DNA of 64,000 bases, taken from Cepaea nemoralis (Eukaryota; Mollusca; Gastropoda; Stylommatophora; Helicidae). The stretch spans positions 1,525,001-1,589,000 of the forward strand of contig JACEFZ010004196.1 in the NCBI GenBank assembly GCA_014155875.1. The letters run 5' to 3'. Below the pieces are notes generated by a model. It was not told the DNA's origin and searched no databases. It worked only from the letters and a program-made list of their open reading frames with translations. The position numbers were made by a program, and so were the translations under genes. Shown here in pieces: positions 11,011 through 23,139 of the stretch (position 1 is the first letter of the stretch; each line of letters begins with the position of its first letter).

Positions 11011-11508
11011 TGAATAACAGTCTTACTGGAAACAGCCAGATATGTCTGCAGCCAGCTGTTGGCATCAGTTGATGCAGAATAAAGCTTCAAACCTGAAAGC
11101 TTGTCGACTGTGAATGGTAATGTGGTGGAGACCTCATTCATGGTGACAAACTATGTATTCTTAGCTGTCACTGATGTGCCAGTAATTTGTGACTGTGCAC
11201 GATGCTTCTTTGACTGGCAAGAACGCAGCAAATGTAGAATGTAGATACCGCAGTAAAGGTTATGCAAGCCATAGACAGGAGTAGATAGATCGGACAATTT
11301 AACTGCTGCAGTGTCGAAGGACACTATATCGCCACATATGACTTCCCGTTTGGACAGAAGGATTATATATCTCCATACTAGGATCATCGTGTTTTGTTTC
11401 ATTGTTTGTGACAGGAAATGTACATGATAGTACAGTACTTGTTCATTTGATTGTGTACAATGTTTGGTCCGAACCTACTTTTTGTTTGACACTGAGCCAG
11501 TTCAAATT
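11011..11508. other. Unassigned intergenic stretch
   Basis: No supported gene, element end or repeat was recognised here. Confidence 0.4.
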
Positions 11509-11745
11509 TTGTGACCGGGAGTCTCCGTGGCGAAGTGGTCAAGCCGTCTGCCTTGGGCTCCGTAGGTTGTGGAGTCGATTCTGGGCTGCATTCTTCGGAA
11601 CACGAGTGCATTTTTTCGGAGACTCCTGAGGGTCGTCGCTGGAGCTACGGAGTTCGTGCTTAGTGCGACGCTTTCCGTGCTGCGGAAAGAGATAGAGCCA
11701 TATGGGATAAAACCCGGTGCAATGAAGTCGACCCTGTCGACTTTT
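11509..11745 (+). mobile_element. SINE family S3, copy with tRNA-like head
   Basis: The head has an A-box-like 'tggcgaagtggtcaag' and a B-box-like 'ggagtcgattctggg' spaced as in a tRNA of the Leu/Ser type, followed by the S3 body shared with 10845-11010. It ends near a T-rich run. No clean flanking duplication was found. Confidence 0.6.
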
Positions 11746-11911
11746 TTTTTGGTAATTTTGTGTCTAGATTTAATGTCCAAGCTCTTACTGCCACTGCTAA
11801 TTTATTATATCAAATAGATGCGCCGTGAAGAGACAAACTGAGATGATTTAAAACAACTAAAAATGGAGTGATAACTTTAGTCACAGGAGAAAGTTAGGGT
11901 CGTTGTGTTGC

Positions 11912-12265
11912 ATGTAAGCCTGGGGTGGGCAAACCTTTTGTACGTAGGACCACATTGACAAATGGAAAGCTATTGGGGGTCGCATGTATATTATGTCCAC
12001 TTTGTTTACAGCAACCTATCACAGTAAGTAATTATGAATTATGTATAGGTTATTAAACAGTATAAATAACTAATTATTGCAATAATATAAAAATATAAAA
12101 TTAGAAAGAAATTTTATCAAAAATGTTAAAACAATCATAACGGTACATAAAATTCTGTAAAATTCAACAAAATAACTTAAAAACGAAATAAATTTCTAAA
12201 TGCCCTTGAGGGCCGCATAATATTAATTGCCCGTGGGCCTTAGTCTGCTCACCCCTGATGTAAGC
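11912..12265. mobile_element. hAT-type miniature element with 8-bp duplication
   Basis: The element 11920-12257 (338 bp) begins CTGGGGTGGGCAAAC and ends in the inverted GTCTGCTCACCCCTG. It is flanked by an exact 8-bp duplication ATGTAAGC (11912-11919 and 12258-12265). Imperfect terminal repeats of C(A/T)GGGGTG type plus an 8-bp duplication are hallmarks of hAT elements. The AT-rich interior has no transposase frame, so it is non-autonomous. Confidence 0.9.
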
Positions 12266-12427
12266 GATACCCTGTATCACCTCAGGCGACAGCGAGCTCT
12301 GTACTGGTTTTGCAGAACCCCTTGCAAGACTTCTACCACACGTTCACATCGTATAACACGGATAAATGTCCTTCACTGGAACAGACAGAACTCTAATCCC
12401 TAATTTACGAGTAATTCTAACCCTAGT

Positions 12428-13250
12428 TGTTCAGAAATGTAGAAGATATGAAAGGAATCATGACTGGAGGAAGAAACATCAATAACATTAGATATGCAGA
12501 TGATACAGTATTGATTGCAGATTATGAGCAAGATCTGCAACGTTTTGTAGATGCGGTTGTTGCACCAGTGAACAACCAGGGGATTAAAGTGTAAAAATAC
12601 ACGATTATGGTGGTCACTAGGAAGAATGAAATACCACAGCGTAATATACAATAAATGGGAATATTCTTAAGCAAGTGAATCAATACGATTATCTCGGAAC
12701 ATACGATGGGAGATGCCTTGATTAGAATAAGAATCGCCATGGCGAAGGTAGCCTTTTGCAAGATGAAAAGCAAACTGATCAATAAAAAATGTCATTTACA
12801 ACGAGAAAAAGAGTGTTGAGGTGTTGTAGAGCCTGTACTTTTGTATGGATGTGAAACGTGGACAATGAGCAGACAAGCTGAAAAACATCTGCAGGCTGTG
12901 GAAATGTGGTTTATGAGGAAAATGCAAAGAATACCATGGATAGACAGAAAAACCAATGACAAGTCCTTCAAGAAACAAATGAAAATCATAAGCTGATTAG
13001 AGAAATTAGACTTTGACAGTCACAATTTTTTTGGTCACGTTATGAAAAGAAATAAATTGGAGAACTTGATGACAACGGGCAAGATCGAGGGGAAGAGAAC
13101 AAGAGGAAGGCAGCATGACCACGTGGTATGGCCGAGACAAGAACACTGACCTGATCCACGACTCTGGTGGATCGAGTGAAATGGCGAATCATGACCGCAC
13201 ACGTTTATCAGCATGGCACATGATGGATGGATATACCATTAAAAAAAGTA
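12428..13250 (+). pseudogene. RTE-like LINE reverse-transcriptase remnant (family C)
   Basis: Starts in the reverse transcriptase with NNIRYADDTVLIAD, the catalytic YADD box. It then passes through the thumb and C-terminal part in several frames: VNQYDYLGT, CETWT-like, FWSR/FFGHV-like and RKTNDK-like segments. It ends near 13250 in a short GATGG repeat tail. Stops and frameshifts occur throughout. Endonuclease-reverse transcriptases of this type are encoded by RTE-like LINEs. The 5' two thirds are absent, as expected after abortive reverse transcription. The same 3' end recurs at 6441 and 61280. Confidence 0.8.
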
Positions 13251-13331
13251 CAAGCAAACAACCCTTTTACATTAGACAGTGCAAACCGCTTAAGGCTATA
13301 TCGGATGTGGCGAATTTCTGTTTTTAAGAAC

Positions 13332-13566
13332 AATATTGTCAGGCTTTTCCATGGGACATATTTTTTTGTCCCATCCCATCCCGTGGTAAATTATGTCTGT
13401 CCCATCCCATCCCACGGGACCTTTCCCATGAAAGTTCTCATGGGAATAACATTCCCATGGCCAAACCTGGCAGGCTTGTCCATGGAACATATTTTTCTGT
13501 CCCATGATAATTATGCCTGTCCCATCCCGTGGGAAAAACATTACCATGGCCAAGCCTGAATATTGT
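13332..13566. mobile_element. Second hAT-type miniature element with 8-bp duplication
   Basis: The element 13340-13558 (219 bp) has inverted termini of the CAGGCTT..CCATGG type and an exact 8-bp duplication AATATTGT (13332-13339 and 13559-13566). The interior repeats 'gtcccatcccatccc' and 'tcccatgg' motifs in both orientations. It splits into two related halves meeting near 13471, suggesting an internal duplication. No coding capacity. Confidence 0.88.
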
Positions 13567-13712
13567 ATTGTACGTTGTAAGTACATTATTATATGCTTGA
13601 ACTCTTATAAGAGGAATTTCTCATAAGAAGAACTATTTCTTGGGTCCCAGGTGAGTTCATCCTAATGGGTCTGCACTGTGAGTGTGTGTGTGCGTGTATA
13701 TATATATAAATA

Positions 13713-13815
13713 TAGTGCTAGACCTATATTTTTTATAGACAAATCAAAACTACAGGGTTGCTGTGGTCAATAGTACGCCGACCAATACATTTACTGGTAC
13801 CCATTTTAGGCATGG
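13713..13815 (+). repeat. Dispersed repeat R4, copy 1
   Basis: Matches 59345-59457: 'gtgctagacc.atatttt.tatggac', 'caatca.aact.cagggg', 'gtggt.aata' and 'acccattttagg'. In the second copy it runs straight into a degenerate S2 SINE. Non-coding. Confidence 0.55.
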
Positions 13816-13887
13816 ATGACATGGAAGCCTACGTCAATGGAAAAAAAAAATCTGCCTTGATGTCTGTTCAAACCCACGACCAATCCC

Positions 13888-15846
13888 GTGAAGTCCCATC
13901 AGGCGGTGATAGTGCCGGGCCCCCTGCCTCGAGGGGGTCCACCCATGACTACTGGTGGTCACCTTCCCCTGTGCTGTGGAGTCAAGGCACAGAGGAGTAG
14001 GTTAAGAGCTATTGACCAAATACCTCGGACACTCAACATACTACAGTGGAATGCCGAAGGAGTTTACAAGAAGAAAGACTCCCTAACACAGCGTCTTCAT
14101 AAAGATATAATAGATGTGGCATGCATTCAAGAGACACACCTCAACGCCAATCACAAATTCTCAGTCAGAGGATATCAGGCCACACGTTTCGACCGCGAAG
14201 GACACAAAGGAGGAGTTCTAATACTTACACGAAATACAATACCTTGCAGCGAAGTATCTGTGATCTCTGACAACCAAACGGAAATTATAGGTGTTGACAT
14301 AATGATAAAGGACGTGAAAATAAGAATCTACAATCTGTATAGCCCAGCAGATAAGGACCTTACACTCTCAAACATGAAAATAACTGACACAAACTGCATT
14401 ATTGTCGGAGACTTTAATAGCCGTTCAGAAAGATGGGGATACCCAGATACTGACAAAAGAGGAGATGAATTGGAGGACTGGGAAGTAGACTCAAATCTCC
14501 ATCTACTCAACAAAGCGGATGACACACCGAGCTTCTACTCCAGAAGATGGCTTACCACTTCTACTCCAGACTTAGCTTTCTGCACAGGAGACATCCTCCA
14601 CAAAATCGATCGCCATGTGCTGGACCAATTAGCAGGTAGTGACCACAGACCAATCAAGCTGGTAATGAATATGGAGTATGTTCCACAGGAGCAAAAGCCT
14701 TTGCCCCGCTGGAATTACAAACGAGCAGATTGGGACAGATTTGCCATACTAACAGACAAATACTGTGAAAACATAAATACACGATATGGCAACATAAAGC
14801 AAATGGTGGAAAGTCTAAACAGAGCGATAATACAGGCAGCCACTGAGTCCATTCCTAGAGGAGCGAGGAAAAATTACAAACCATACTGGACTGAAGAACT
14901 ACAAAGTCTGGAGGACAAAGTTGAAGATGCCAGGAAGACAGCAGAGAGAGAACAAACAATTGAAGCGAATATCTCTCTCAAAGCCATCTCAGCAAAATAT
15001 AAAAGAACAGTAAATCAAACAACAAGAGATTGTTGGAGGGAAAAAACAGAAAACCTGAATTTTGACAGGGATGGAAACAAACTATGGAAACTAGTGAAAG
15101 CCATGAACAATGAAGGACCTAGAAACAAACAAATAACAATTAAACAAGGAAATGCCTTGCTTACAGGAAAAAAGGCTGCAAATGCACTAATGGAACACTA
15201 TGCAAATGCAAACCACATTGATATTACAACCGAACAGAAGAAAGCAATCAAAGACAAACAGATACATCATAGAAATACAGAGACAGCAGCAGAATATATG
15301 ATGGCAAATCTAACAATGGAAGAAATGGAACAGGCAATGAATACCCTAAAAAAGAAGAAATCACCAGGAAAGGATGGAATCACAAATGAAATGCTAATAG
15401 GACTAGGCACCAAGGCAAAGAAGAAACTACTAGCAGTCCTAAATAACAGCTGGAAGAGAGGAATAGTCCCACAGGCATGGAAGGAAGCTATACTAATACC
15501 AGTCCCAAAGAAAGGAAAAGACCTGGAAGAACCAAATGGCTATCGACCTATCAGTCTACTTAGCTGTGTAGGAAAATTAATGGAACGCATTATCAATGGC
15601 AGGCTAACATGGCATCTGGAAGAAAACAAACTCTTAACACCACACCAAGCAGGATTCAGAAAGTACAGATCCACTGAAGATCAAATAACCTATATAGCTC
15701 AGGAAATAGAGGATGCCTTCCAAGAGAAAAAGCACACACTAGCAGTCTGGATAGATTTAGAAAAAGCAATTGATAAAGTATGGAAGGAAGAAGGAAGAAC
15801 TGAAAGTGAAACTGCAAAACATGCATGTTTGTGGAAAAATGTATAA
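13888..15846 (+). pseudogene. LINE A copy 1 polyprotein, N-terminal part (endonuclease and start of RT)
   Basis: 652 residues. An AP-like endonuclease occupies roughly residues 50-285, with QWNAEGV near 54, CIQETHL near 83, GDFNSRS near 178 and GSDHRP near 255. The reverse-transcriptase fingers follow, with SPGKDG and YRPISLLS. Near 15785 copy 1 carries 7 extra bases of a 'gaaggaa' type relative to copy 2, which shifts the frame just after motif A. Motif A itself also differs: AIDKV here, AFDKV in copy 2. Translation therefore stops before the catalytic FADD box, so this copy cannot encode an active enzyme. Confidence 0.93.
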
Positions 15847-17704
15847 ATGGATCAGCCACTACCTTGAGAACAGAACTGCCAGGACAAAAGTACAAGGACA
15901 AACAAGCAAAATGATGCTGCTGGAGCAAGGTGTCCCCCAAGGAGGAGTTCTTTCACCAACATTATTCCTAGCATATATAAATGACATCACAGAAAATTTT
16001 CCAGCCAGAGTACACACATCCTCCTTTGCAGATGACCTAGCCATATGGACATCTGAAGAATATATTAGTACAGCTAACAGCAGAATACAGCAAGCCTTAT
16101 TAGCGCTAGAGGACTGGTCAAAATCATGGTTAGTGAAGATAAGTGAGGAGAAAACAACATGCACAGTGTTCTCTCTCTCAAATAAAACTCAGCAACCTAA
16201 GCTGGTATTGAATGGAAAAATATTGCGCCATGAAGAAAATCCAAACTATCTAGGAGTCACCTTTGATCATCGCCTGACATGGAAGACACAGGTTGAGAAA
16301 AATCGAACAAGAGCAAGGCAGAGAATGGCAATCATGAAAAAGCTTGCTGGTACAACGTGGGGAGCAGATGAGAAAGTTCTCAAGAAGTTATATACTGGAC
16401 GGGTGAGGCCAGTACTGGAATATGGCATTGAAGCTTGGGCAACAGCAGCTAAGTCAAACTTTAACAAAATAAGTAGAGTTCAAAACCAAGGAATGCGAAT
16501 CATAACTGGAAGCCTGAAGACAACGCCTATTAATGAACTAGAAAAGATCACCTGTTTACAACCAATGCAGGACAGAAGAGATAGCAGAGCCCAGCAACAA
16601 GCAGAAAAATTTAGAAGATTGACAGACCACCCTATGTACAACAGATTTAATGGTTTTGGAAAGGGAAGACTGAAGCGTAGCAACTTTGTAGAAACTGCAA
16701 AACGAAGGATTAGGGCAGATCCCATACTTAACATATCAACAGTCAAGCCCATACACAATGCACACAAGTTCCCAGCTTGGAGACAGCAGCAACTGCCTGA
16801 GATGATAGAAAACATTCCTGGTATTGAGAAAAAGAACACTCAGCATGAAACCGAAAGAAGAGAAATAACCCTAAACTACATAAAAGAACATTACCCAAGC
16901 AGGAATTGGACCCATGCATATACAGATGGATCAGCCAAAAATTCAATAGAGAATGGAGGAGGAGGAATTCTCCTAAATTTAAAAAATGGAGTGAAAAAAA
17001 CACATTCAATGGCAACTGGAAAATTTTCAAGTAACTTCAAAGCGGAGGTAGAGGCTTTGAAAACTGCAGCAGAAATGCTCCTGATGGAGGAAAATAAAGA
17101 GAAGCAAATAGCTATCTTCACAGATGCAAAGCCAGCTGTCTCAATACTGAAGAGCAATAACAGCACAGAACTAACTGACCTAAGAGCAGCACTCCATGGT
17201 CTATGCCAGAAATCCAAAAAAGTTGTAATACAGTGGATCCCATCACATTGCAGTATACCTGGAAATGAAGAGGCTGACAGACTGGCAATAGAGGGCGGAC
17301 GACTACCACAGCCTGACATAGACATAACTTACAATGAGGCAAAGAGGTTGATAAAAAGCACCTATAAAACCAAATGGGAATCAGAGCATCCAGGCCATCA
17401 GAAGGATGATGCATATTACAAACTCGACCGAAGAGAACAAGTAGCAATCTTCATACTCCGCACAGGACATAACAGGCTGAAACACCACTTGTTCAATAAA
17501 CTAAAGATAGGAGATACCGATGAATGTAATTGTAGAACTGGAAAAATGACAGCAAAACATTTGCTGCAGGATTGCCCAACGTATGCAGAACAGAGAAAGA
17601 TATTTTGGCCCACACCTGCTTCATTTGAGGACAAGCTCTATGGAGATATCAACAAGCTCAAGTTGACCGCAGCTTACTTTAACTACATACAGGTTGACAT
17701 TTAA
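15770..17704 (+). pseudogene. LINE A copy 1 polyprotein, C-terminal part (RT catalytic core and RNase H)
   Basis: 644-residue frame continuing the RT after the 7-base insertion: VPQGGVLSP, FADDLAIW (catalytic Asp pair) and the YLGVTFDHRLTW thumb. An RNase H domain follows from about residue 380, with YTDGSAKN, the AEVEALK glutamate, FTDAK and HCSIPGNEEADR. The C-terminus carries a cysteine/histidine cluster (CNCRTGKM..KHLLQDC). Changes from copy 2 include LAKEGG to LAIEGG next to the last RNase H acidic residue. Stop at 17702-17704, followed by the minisatellite. Confidence 0.93.
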
Positions 17705-17733
17705 ATGTGCATGAAGACCCAGAGGCATGAAAT

Positions 17734-17986
17734 GGAATATTGCTTGGATAGCAAATCCATTATGTGGAAAGTCCAAATCGAAAGCTCGCTGTGTGGGCTT
17801 CATAAAAGGTGGAAAAGTGTCCTAGTGGCACGAAATGGAATATTGCTTGGATAGCAAATCCATTACGTGGAAAGTCCGAATCAAAAGCCCATTGTGTGGG
17901 CTTCATAAAAGGTGGAAAAAGTGTCCTAGTGGCACGAAATGGAATATTGCTTGGATAGCAAATCCATTATGTGGAAAGTCTTAATC
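17734..17986 (+). repeat. ~104-bp minisatellite in the LINE A 3' UTR (copy 1, three starts)
   Basis: 'ggaatattgcttggatagca' restarts at 17734, 17837 and 17941, a period of 103-104 bp. Each unit contains 'gaaagctc.ctgtgtgggcttca' and 'gtgtcctagtggcac'. LINE A copy 2 has two starts (56807 and 56911), so unit number varies between copies. Confidence 0.9.
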
Positions 17987-19331
17987 GAAAGCTCACTGTG
18001 TGGATGTCATCTGCAGACTGCATTCTTCTGGTTTCCGGAGGAACAGTGCAGGACGTGACGATTCCTTGGGTGAGCCCAGTACCAGAGCGATGTGTGATGG
18101 CTCTGCAAGTATGGAAGCCTCCTTGGATGGCGGGGAATGCCCATGGTCTGCCCCTGCCTTCCCTTGAGGGTTGACCTGGATGTCTTTGGCTGTTCTATAT
18201 GGGCCAGCTAGGATGGGGGATAACACCACAACAGTGAGATTCAAACGTCCTAAGAAACCCCCGGGAAGGTTAACCCGGTCAACAAATGCCCGCAGAAGTC
18301 GGATGTGTCGGCCTAATGGCGCAAGAACGCAGCTCTGCTGTAAACAGGCACAACGCAGTCACATCCGAAAAAAAAATCCGGATGAACGAAGAAGAAGAAG
18401 AAGAAAGCTCACTGTGTGGATGTCATCTGCAGACTGCATACTTCTGGTTTCCGGAAGAACAGCCTATGGTGAACGGAAGGCCCAATATACGGAAGTGAGG
18501 CTAAGCAGCCATGTGCAGGACGTGACGATTCCTTGGGTGAGCCCAGTATCAGAGCGATGTGTGATGGCTCTGCAAGTATGGAAGCCTTCCTTGGATGGCG
18601 GGGAATGCCCATGGTCTGCCCCTGCCTTCCCTTGAGGGTTGACCTGGATGTCTTTGGCTGTTCTATATGGGCCAGCTAGGATGGGGGATAACACCACAAC
18701 AGTGAGATTCAAACGTCCTAAGAAACCCCCGGGAAGGTTAACCCGGTCAACAAATGCCCGCAGAAGTCGGATGTGTCGGCCTAATGGCGCAAGAACGCAG
18801 CTCTGCTGTAAACAGGCACAACGCAGTCACATCCGAAAAAAAAATCCGGATGAACGAAGAAGAAGAAGAAGAAAGCTCACTGTGTGGATGTCATCTGCAG
18901 ACTGCATACTTCTGGTTTCCGGAAGAACAGCCTATGGTGAACGGAAGGCCCAATATACGGAAGTGAGGCTAAGCAGCCATGTGCAGGACGTGACGATTCC
19001 TTGGGTGAGCCCAGTACCAGAGCGCTATGTATTAGCTCTGCAAGTATGGAAGCCTCCTTGGATGGCGGGGAATGCCCATGGACTGCCCCTGCCTTCCCTT
19101 GAGGGCTGACCAGGATCTTTGGCTGTTCTATATGGACCAGCTGGGATGGGGGATAACACCACAACAGTGAGAGTCAAACGTCCTAAGAAACCCCCGGGAA
19201 GGTTAACCTGGTCAACAAATGCCCGCAGAAGTCGGATGTGTCGGCCTAACGGCGCAAGAACGCAGCTCTGCTGTAAACAGGCACAACGCAATCACATCCG
19301 AAAAAAAAACTCCAGATGAACGAAGAAGAAG
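17987..19331 (+). repeat. Three tandem LINE A tail units (426, 458 and 461 bp)
   Basis: Each unit begins GAAAGCTCACTGTGTGGATG and ends in (GAA)n: 17987-18412, 18413-18870 and 18871-19331. The first has an internal deletion of about 30-40 bp after 'ggaacag'. LINE A copy 2 has one unit (56957-57435). The short open frames that repeat here (154-156 residues) are by-products of the duplication. The same unit occurs alone as a mobile insertion at 29087-29548. Confidence 0.93.
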
Positions 19332-19519
19332 AAACCCACGACCGCCTGGTGAGTCACTACGATAATAATGCAGCTGCCGTGCGTTTACCATACTGGAAGG
19401 AAATATTCAAGAAAAGGCGGCCAAACAGAAGGCAGTGAAATGGGAAGATATAAATAACATGACATAGTGCAACTCCAGTTGTAACAATGGTTATGTTTTT
19501 GGGTTGGGGGTGGGGATGG

Positions 19520-19832
19520 AGTCATTCGCTGGCTTTGAACTCAAGCGTAGTCCATACACGCGCTACTACTTCTAGTGCACTGGACTGATTTTTGTGTGTG
19601 GGTTAGCTTTCCCTATTACCCATAGTCCCTGGCCATCAGGTAAACCCACTTCAATGTCTGAGATACTTAATTTATGTCTCTAAGTCAAGGGCGAGAAATC
19701 AACATTTTAGTTCAACTGACTGGCGTAGCGGTTACTGACCGGTGTAAGGGTTGAACCCAATACTTCGGCATCAGCACACCAGAAGTTTAAGAGTAAGAGC
19801 TCTTTTCCATTCGACCATGCTCATCTCCTGTT
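19520..19832 (-). mobile_element. SINE family S1, near-full copy
   Basis: The minus strand reads from a tRNA-like head ('gagcatggtcgaatgg' A box; 'gggttcaaccc' B box near 19755) into a body with 'ttggactaaaatgttga', 'cttgacttagagacataaatta', 'ctggccatcaggt..' and a terminal 'tttgagttcaaag'-like end. It matches 25025-25320 over its length, with partial copies at 23046, 34196, 35120 and 63425. Confidence 0.8.
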
Positions 19833-20407
19833 TTGTGTCATCATTGGAGTCACTACTGGGAGTCTTGTTTCTGTTGTGCGTGTTAATTTAGTTGTATATT
19901 CTTCCTGCGTCTGGCCACTTGGTGCTTCTTGGTACTTTTGTCGTCTTCACTGCTGGAGACTAGATCAGCACCAGATTGCAGGTTTGTTTCTTTACTTATT
20001 CTTAAAGTGTCTGCTGTTTTTCAGTTTGCCCTTTTGTGGCTCATTGTGCTTTCACTGAGGGAAAGCAATGGCAGACTACCCTCTTTACTAAAGCCTAGAA
20101 AAATATAGCAGTCATGGACATTATGGAGAAAAGCTGGGCAAAGTTCTCAGTAGGACAAGCCCGTGGATGGATAATGATCTTCTTATACTATCAAGAGATG
20201 GATAAACAGCAGCCTGCCAAAATGTGCTGCCACCGAAGAAACAACGTGTTGGAGATCCGCCAACCTTCATCACGGAGATGGCATTTGATTGTCCTTACTT
20301 TGAGTTTTTTAAATCCTGCAACTTTATGTGGAATAAATCTGTAAAAATGTGTGTAATATCAATAATGCACAGAAGAGAAGACCACACGGTGCATGCATTC
20401 AAGATGT
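19833..20407. other. Unassigned stretch
   Basis: No supported gene or element. Open frames at 19876 and 20114 have no recognisable domain. Confidence 0.4.
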
Positions 20408-20530
20408 GATAGACAACTGACACATGGCAGCAACAGGGGTAGTACATCTAGTTTATGATAGCTACAAGTTTCAAAGTAGAAAACTGACACATGACAGTAA
20501 CAGTAACAGGGACGGGGCATCTGTAGCAGT
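20408..20530 (+). repeat. 67-bp minisatellite family, locus 1
   Basis: About two imperfect units with 'caagtttcaaagtag', 'aactgacacat' and 'cagggg..gg.catct'. They match the better array at 24376-24520. Confidence 0.75.
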
Positions 20531-21665
<1,135 letters not shown>

Positions 21666-21833
21666 CCTGAACATTCCTCCGTCAGGCAGCCAGCTTCGTC
21701 TCGGGAGGCCTAGGATCCAGCTTGGACAGGTCCGGTCGTCGCAACAACAGTGACCTCAGGAACTTAATTAGACAAAACTCATTCTCTTTCACCCTCTTCA
21801 TTCACCCCACTATAATACTTAATAGAGTCCTCT

Positions 21834-22098
21834 ACTTAAGGGTAGCCGGTCTCTCTGGCCGAGGGGTTACACCACTTTCTCCGTAATCCCGTTTATCACG
21901 CAGTCTCGTAGCGGGCGAGAACTGGGAGCGGTTCGTCCCCCGCTGGTGACTTGCGGGATAACTGAGCTGGCCGCTCAGAAAACAATGGCAAACTACTGAG
22001 CGTAATCTTGCCAAGAAATCAACAGACAGCTGAAAGATGCTGCTGTTGACAGCGATGTCCAGTAAAAAGATATGCGAATTAAAAAAAACTTAAGGGTA
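21834..22098 (+). mobile_element. SINE family S2, full copy with 11-bp duplication
   Basis: The insert 21845-22087 (243 bp) has an A-box-like 'tggccgaggggtta' and a B-box-like 'gcggttcgtcccc' in a tRNA-like head, a body with 'caatggcaaactactgagcgtaatcttgccaag', and an A-rich end. ACTTAAGGGTA flanks it at 21834-21844 and 22088-22098. A related full copy lies at 61531-61779. Confidence 0.88.
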
Positions 22099-22192
22099 AG
22101 TGGTCATGTGAAGGGAGATACTCGTCTTCCCTGACGACCCCTCTTCATTGCCTCATAATAGGTCGTTATGGTTCTCCATCCCAGGTAGAAGC

Positions 22193-22358
22193 GAACCCCT
22201 TTCTTCTTCTTCTTCTTCGTTCATCCGGAGTTTTTTTTCGGACGTGATTGCGTTGTGCCTGTTTACAGCAGAGCTGCATTTTTGCGCCGTTAGGCCGACA
22301 CATCCGACTTCTGCGGGCATTTTTTGACCGGGTTAACCTTCCCAGGGAACCCCTTTCT
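22193..22358 (-). mobile_element. Solo LINE A tail, 142 bp, with 12-bp duplication
   Basis: The minus-strand insert 22205-22346 runs from the 'ctgggaaggttaacccgg' start to the (GAA)n tail. GAACCCCTTTCT occurs at 22193-22204 and 22347-22358. Its 5' start is at almost the same base as the copy at 4575. Confidence 0.88.
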
Positions 22359-22455
22359 AGGACACATATCTCCTCCCCCTTTCAAAGTGCGAGTGTTGTG
22401 CCTACTTAAGTCTGTCCCCCTCTTAGGTGGAATGTACACAGTGTTAGTATACATG

Positions 22456-22475
22456 CCCCCCCCCCCCCCCCCCCC
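22456..22475. repeat. Poly-C tract (about 20)
   Basis: Single-base run. The glycine-rich minus-strand frame across it is an artefact. Confidence 0.9.
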
Positions 22476-22479
22476 ACGT

Positions 22480-23002
22480 AGGAGGTAAATATCAATCCGG
22501 GTGCAGTTACCCCGTCCTAGAGGTGGGATCATATCATGAACGCTAAACGAGGGGGAAGCGCAGAAGTACATATCTTCGGGAATCTCAACCTTCTTGGGGT
22601 TTCTAACTATAATTCCTCGTGAAAACCGGATTATGGATGTTTAGTTCTCTCTAGGCGAAAAAGAAAAAAAAAACAGCACCCAAAACCAAATTTCTAGACT
22701 TTTGTAGAATGTTACAGAAAGTAGGTGTTCCTTCGGGTTCCCCTGGCTAAAAATAGCGCGGGATTTCCTGCACCATAGAAAGACAGCCCACTGGCAGTTT
22801 CGTGACAGCATCTAGCTTATGATAGCATCAAGTGTTACTTCAATTTTAATCCACTGCAAACAAAGGGAATTCCAGGGCACACGTCATGTTCTGGAGTCCC
22901 CTTATTCGCGCTGTATCTCGGTGTGCATGACCTTAACCGGAATAACGTTGTCGGTGTGCAGCAAATGGTTTAGTTATGTGTGTGAGTTGACCTGAATATT
23001 TC
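22480..23002. other. Unassigned stretch
   Basis: Nothing identifiable apart from a short match at about 22838-22860 ('acttcaattttaatcc') to the inverse of 24358-24375. Confidence 0.4.
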
Positions 23003-23112
23003 AAACCATTTGACTTGCTGCCTTCTAATAAAATCTAGTGCAGCTATACGACTCTTAAACTTCTGGTGTGCTGATGCCGAAGTATTGGGTTCAACCCTTA
23101 CACCGGTCAGTA
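23003..23112 (+). repeat. Patch of an RTE fragment joined to an S1 SINE fragment
   Basis: 23003-23046 ('ccatttgacttgctgccttc...') matches 27590-27635, part of the minus-strand RTE-like gene. 23046-23110 is an internal piece of S1 covering the B box region. The join shows repeated fragmentation before the downstream RT remnant. Confidence 0.65.
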
Positions 23113-23139
23113 CAACTCATAAAAATGCTCTATCTAGAC

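Larger units (their letters stand above)
13870..19343 (+). mobile_element. LINE A copy 1 (I/Ingi-like), 5'-truncated, with 12-bp duplication
   Basis: AAACCCACGACC occurs at 13870-13881 and 19332-19343, so the insert is 13882-19331 (5450 bp). Compared with copy 2 at 52599-57435, about 310 bp of 5' leader are missing; homology starts at 'aatcccgtgaag'. The element holds a broken endonuclease-RT-RNase H gene, a three-unit ~104-bp minisatellite and three tandem tail units ending in (GAA)n. Classification as I/Ingi-like rests on a single EN-RT-RNase H protein and the 12-bp duplication. Confidence 0.92.

Noticed and set aside
11511..11585. Functional tRNA gene
   Set aside because: A and B boxes are present but the cloverleaf is poor and the sequence runs into a SINE body shared with 10845-11010.
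15656..17803. Several minus-strand frames of 60-144 codons opposite LINE A (also at 53359-56833)
   Set aside because: They are shadows of the plus-strand polyprotein, as shown by the same frames opposite both copies.
18171..19109. Two near-identical 154-156-codon frames as duplicated genes
   Set aside because: They follow the tandem non-coding tail units and lose the frame in copy 2.
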